A stretch of DNA of 10,555 bases from Gammaproteobacteria bacterium (GTDB taxonomy: Bacteria; Pseudomonadota; Gammaproteobacteria; Poriferisulfidales; Oxydemutatoraceae): assembly GCA_007570905.1 (NCBI GenBank), contig RKSI01000211.1, positions 1-10,555 on the forward strand, in the 5' to 3' direction. A program made the position numbers and the translations under genes. A model generated the notes under the pieces. That model ran no database searches. It was not told the DNA's origin and was given only the letters and a program-made list of their open reading frames with translations. Positions 8,878 through 10,555 of this stretch are shown in pieces (positions within the stretch are counted from its first letter, which is position 1; each line of letters starts with the position of its first letter).

Positions 8878-10364
8878 ACTCCAAACTGTATGCACTGGTC
8901 GCCGGGCCGGTCGCGGCGGCGCTGGTTTATTCCATTCTGCCCGACACCTACATCGGCATTGACGGCGTTGAGGCGCCTTTCCGGGCGTCAAGCAAGGCCG
9001 TCGTCGCGGCGCTGGTGTGGATGGCCATCTGGTGGTTTCTGGAGGCGGTGCATGTCGCCATCACCGGGCTGCTGCCGCTGGTGCTGTTTCCGCTGTTTGA
9101 CATTATTGATGTGCGGACGACGGCGGCGGCCTACGGCTCGCACATCATCTTCCTGCTGCTGGGCGGCTTCATCATCGGCCTTTCCATGCAGCGCTGGGGG
9201 CTGGACCGGCGCGTCGCGCTGCTGATACTGTCGCTGATGGGCGACAAGCCGGGGCGGCTGGTGTTCGGCTTCATGCTGATTTGCTCGGTGCTGAGCGCGT
9301 TCATCTCAAACACCGCGACGACGGCGATGATGCTGCCGATTGCGGCCAATGTCGTCGCGCTGCTGGAGCAGCAGCACAGGGAGGGCGTGGACGCGAGGCC
9401 GTTCGCGGTGTGCACTATGCTCGGCATCGCCTACGCCGCGAGCCTCGGCGGCATCACGACGCTGATAGGCACCGCGCCCAACGCCTTCGCCTCCAGTTTC
9501 ATCCAGGACACTTTCGGCGACGCGCGCGCCATCGGCTTCGCCGACTGGCTGTTCATCGCGCTGCCCGTTACGCTGGCGATGGTGCCGCTGACCTGGCTGG
9601 TGCTGACGCGCGTGGTTTTCCGCCTGCCGACCGAGCCGATTGCGAAAAGCCGCGAGATTCTGAAACAACAGTTGCACGCGCTGCCGCCGATTGAGCGCGG
9701 CGGCTGGATTACGCTGTTCGTGTTCGCGCTGGTCGTGATGCTGTGGATGACGCGCCCGCTGCTGCAGGGCATTGAGATAACGCTGGCGTCCGGCCCGGTC
9801 AGGCCGCTGGCCGGGCTGTCCGACGCCGGCATCGCGATGCTCGCGGCGATGCTGCTGTTCACGCTGCCGGCGGGCGGGCGGCGCTTTACGATGGATTGGG
9901 ACACGGCCAAACGCCTGCCGTGGGAGATTGTGCTGCTGTTCGGCGGCGGCATCGCGCTGGCGCGCGCCATCAAGGCCAACGGCGTGGATTCCATCATCGG
10001 CGCGCAGGCGGCGGTGCTCGGCAATTTGCCGGAGTTTGTCATCATCCTGGCGATTGCCGGGCTGGTGGTGTTTCTGACCGAGTTCACTTCCAACACCGCG
10101 ACGACGACCGCGCTGGTGCCGATTTTCGCGGCGCTCGCCGCGGCGCTCGGCCTGGACCCGATACCGGTCGTGCTGGTTACCGCGATAGCCGCCAGTTGCG
10201 CGTTCATGATGCCTGTGGCGACGCCGCCGAACGCGATTGTCTTCGGCTCAGGCTATGTGCAAATGCACGAGATGATACGCGCCGGCTTCGTGCTGAACCT
10301 GCTGGTGATTCCGGTGGTCGCGGTGGTGGCGTGGTACTGGGCGCGGATGATGCTGGCGCCTTGA
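8874..10364 (+). CDS. SLC13/DASS-family sodium-coupled anion symporter
   Basis: From TTG 8874 this is a 496-residue inner-membrane protein with many hydrophobic segments. DASS carriers bring dicarboxylates, citrate or sulfate into the cell with sodium, by an elevator mechanism. Both SNT signature motifs are present: FISNTATTAMMLPIA (Ser145-Asn146-Thr147) and FTSNTATTTALVPIF (Ser406-Asn407-Thr408). The paired partner loops are also there: GGITTLIGTAPNAF (192-205) and MPVATPPNAIVFGSGY (446-461). This two-fold internal repeat is characteristic of the family. The length fits bacterial DASS proteins. The substrate cannot be decided: SNT motifs occur in dicarboxylate and citrate carriers, and sulfate transport is not excluded. 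It follows the parE-HAD-parC cluster through the small ORF with a 4-nt overlap. No terminator is visible between it and parC, so read-through is likely. A functional link to topoisomerase IV is not apparent. Confidence 0.93.
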   Translation: MNSKLYALVAGPVAAALVYSILPDTYIGIDGVEAPFRASSKAVVAALVWMAIWWFLEAVHVAITGLLPLVLFPLFDIIDVRTTAAAYGSHIIFLLLGGFIIGLSMQRWGLDRRVALLILSLMGDKPGRLVFGFMLICSVLSAFISNTATTAMMLPIAANVVALLEQQHREGVDARPFAVCTMLGIAYAASLGGITTLIGTAPNAFASSFIQDTFGDARAIGFADWLFIALPVTLAMVPLTWLVLTRVVFRLPTEPIAKSREILKQQLHALPPIERGGWITLFVFALVVMLWMTRPLLQGIEITLASGPVRPLAGLSDAGIAMLAAMLLFTLPAGGRRFTMDWDTAKRLPWEIVLLFGGGIALARAIKANGVDSIIGAQAAVLGNLPEFVIILAIAGLVVFLTEFTSNTATTTALVPIFAALAAALGLDPIPVVLVTAIAASCAFMMPVATPPNAIVFGSGYVQMHEMIRAGFVLNLLVIPVVAVVAWYWARMMLAP

Positions 10365-10405
10365 TGGGGCGCGCCGCCGCGCGGTGTCGGGTGGTTTTCG
10401 GGGTG

Positions 10406-10414
10406 TGGTATTAT
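10406..10414 (+). promoter_or_regulatory. Extended -10 promoter candidate for the 3'-end gene
   Basis: TGGTATTAT at 10406-10414 fits the extended -10 form TGn-TATAAT, with five of six matches in the hexamer. No good -35 box lies 16-18 bp upstream, which extended -10 promoters can tolerate. Transcription would start near 10421 and leave a leader of roughly 90 nt before the ATG at 10513. It stands in a spacer after the transporter stop, where a new transcription unit is plausible. Confidence 0.45.
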
Positions 10415-10418
10415 GGGC

Positions 10419-10447
10419 GGCAATTCTGGCGAGACCGGGCAATTCTG
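10419..10447. repeat. Spaced 10-bp direct repeat in the leader region
   Basis: GGCAATTCTG occurs at 10419-10428 and 10438-10447, a 19-bp period close to two helical turns. The first copy sits where transcription would begin from the extended -10 element. This spacing could serve a regulator bound on one face of the DNA, but no known operator is recognised. Confidence 0.6.
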
Positions 10448-10462
10448 ATGCGGGTTGCCCGG
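10435..10462 (+). other. Perfect 8-bp inverted repeat (leader hairpin candidate)
   Basis: CCGGGCAA (10435-10442) and TTGCCCGG (10455-10462) are exact inverted repeats around a 12-base loop. As RNA this would be a stable stem inside the predicted 5' leader of the downstream gene. It has no following T-run, so it is not itself a terminator. A second, weaker five-bp stem, ACAGG (10468-10472) with CCTGT (10484-10488), is followed by T's up to 10492. Confidence 0.5.
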
Positions 10463-10512
10463 ATTGCACAGGCTTTATCACCACCTGTTTTTGCGAGTTT
10501 GAGGTGCGAACA

Positions 10513-10555
10513 ATGAATTTTCTGCTCGCGGGTTTGTCTGCCCGTTGTTTCCGGT
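10513..10555 (+). CDS. Start of an unidentified gene, cut by the window edge
   Basis: ATG 10513 is preceded by GAGGTG at 10501-10506, six bases upstream, a strong ribosome site. The frame stays open to the end and begins MNFLLAGLSARCFR. Fourteen residues are too few to name a family. The start is mildly hydrophobic. An upstream 22-codon frame (ATG 10448 to TGA 10516) overlaps this start as ATGA, so a leader peptide or translational coupling is possible. Confidence 0.5.
   Translation, partial: MNFLLAGLSARCFR

Noticed and set aside
10365..10400. GC-rich palindromic stretch after the transporter stop as a terminator
   Set aside because: GCGCGCC-type words can pair in many ways, but no clear stem followed by a T-run is present.

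Overview
The window reads as part of a GC-rich bacterial chromosome, most likely from an uncultured or little-studied proteobacterium. ParE and ParC follow the E. coli topoisomerase IV subunits motif for motif over their whole length, which points towards Gammaproteobacteria. That placement is an inference. No rRNA, tRNA, CRISPR array, phage gene or insertion sequence is visible.

Layout, left to right. At 16-567 (+) lies a small cysteine-rich putative lipoprotein of unknown function. Convergent to it, at 598-3375 (-), is a 925-residue UvrD/RecB (AddA-like) superfamily 1 helicase. It ends soon after the last helicase motif, so the nuclease domain usual in AddA/RecB proteins is absent, and no AddB-like partner is next to it. 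Its N-terminus carries a 75-bp in-frame tandem duplication that yields two copies of the Walker A region, one intact and one decayed. A 156-bp divergent gap (3376-3531) separates it from a plus-strand cluster.

The plus-strand cluster is packed like an operon: parE (3532-5475), a HAD-family phosphatase (5475-6425, 1-nt overlap with parE), parC (6427-8763, 1-nt gap), a possible 35-codon small ORF (8770-8877), and an SLC13/DASS sodium-coupled anion transporter starting at a TTG (8874-10364, 4-nt overlap with the small ORF). ParE and ParC together form topoisomerase IV, which decatenates daughter chromosomes. The HAD enzyme and the transporter have no obvious link to it beyond co-transcription. 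After a 148-bp gap holding an extended -10 element, a direct repeat and a hairpin, a new gene begins at 10513 and runs off the window.

Points worth a second look: the duplicated and half-decayed Walker A of a nuclease-less helicase; isoleucine in ParC at the position of E. coli Ser80, the classic quinolone-resistance site; a Lys/Ala repeat insertion in the ParE Toprim region and a basic N-terminal tail on ParC; a non-canonical RPEMF in ParE; a HAD phosphatase between the two topoisomerase subunits; and several short in-frame tandem duplications in one 10-kb stretch. I do not see a clear new defence or mobile system here. The window is mostly housekeeping with unusual details.
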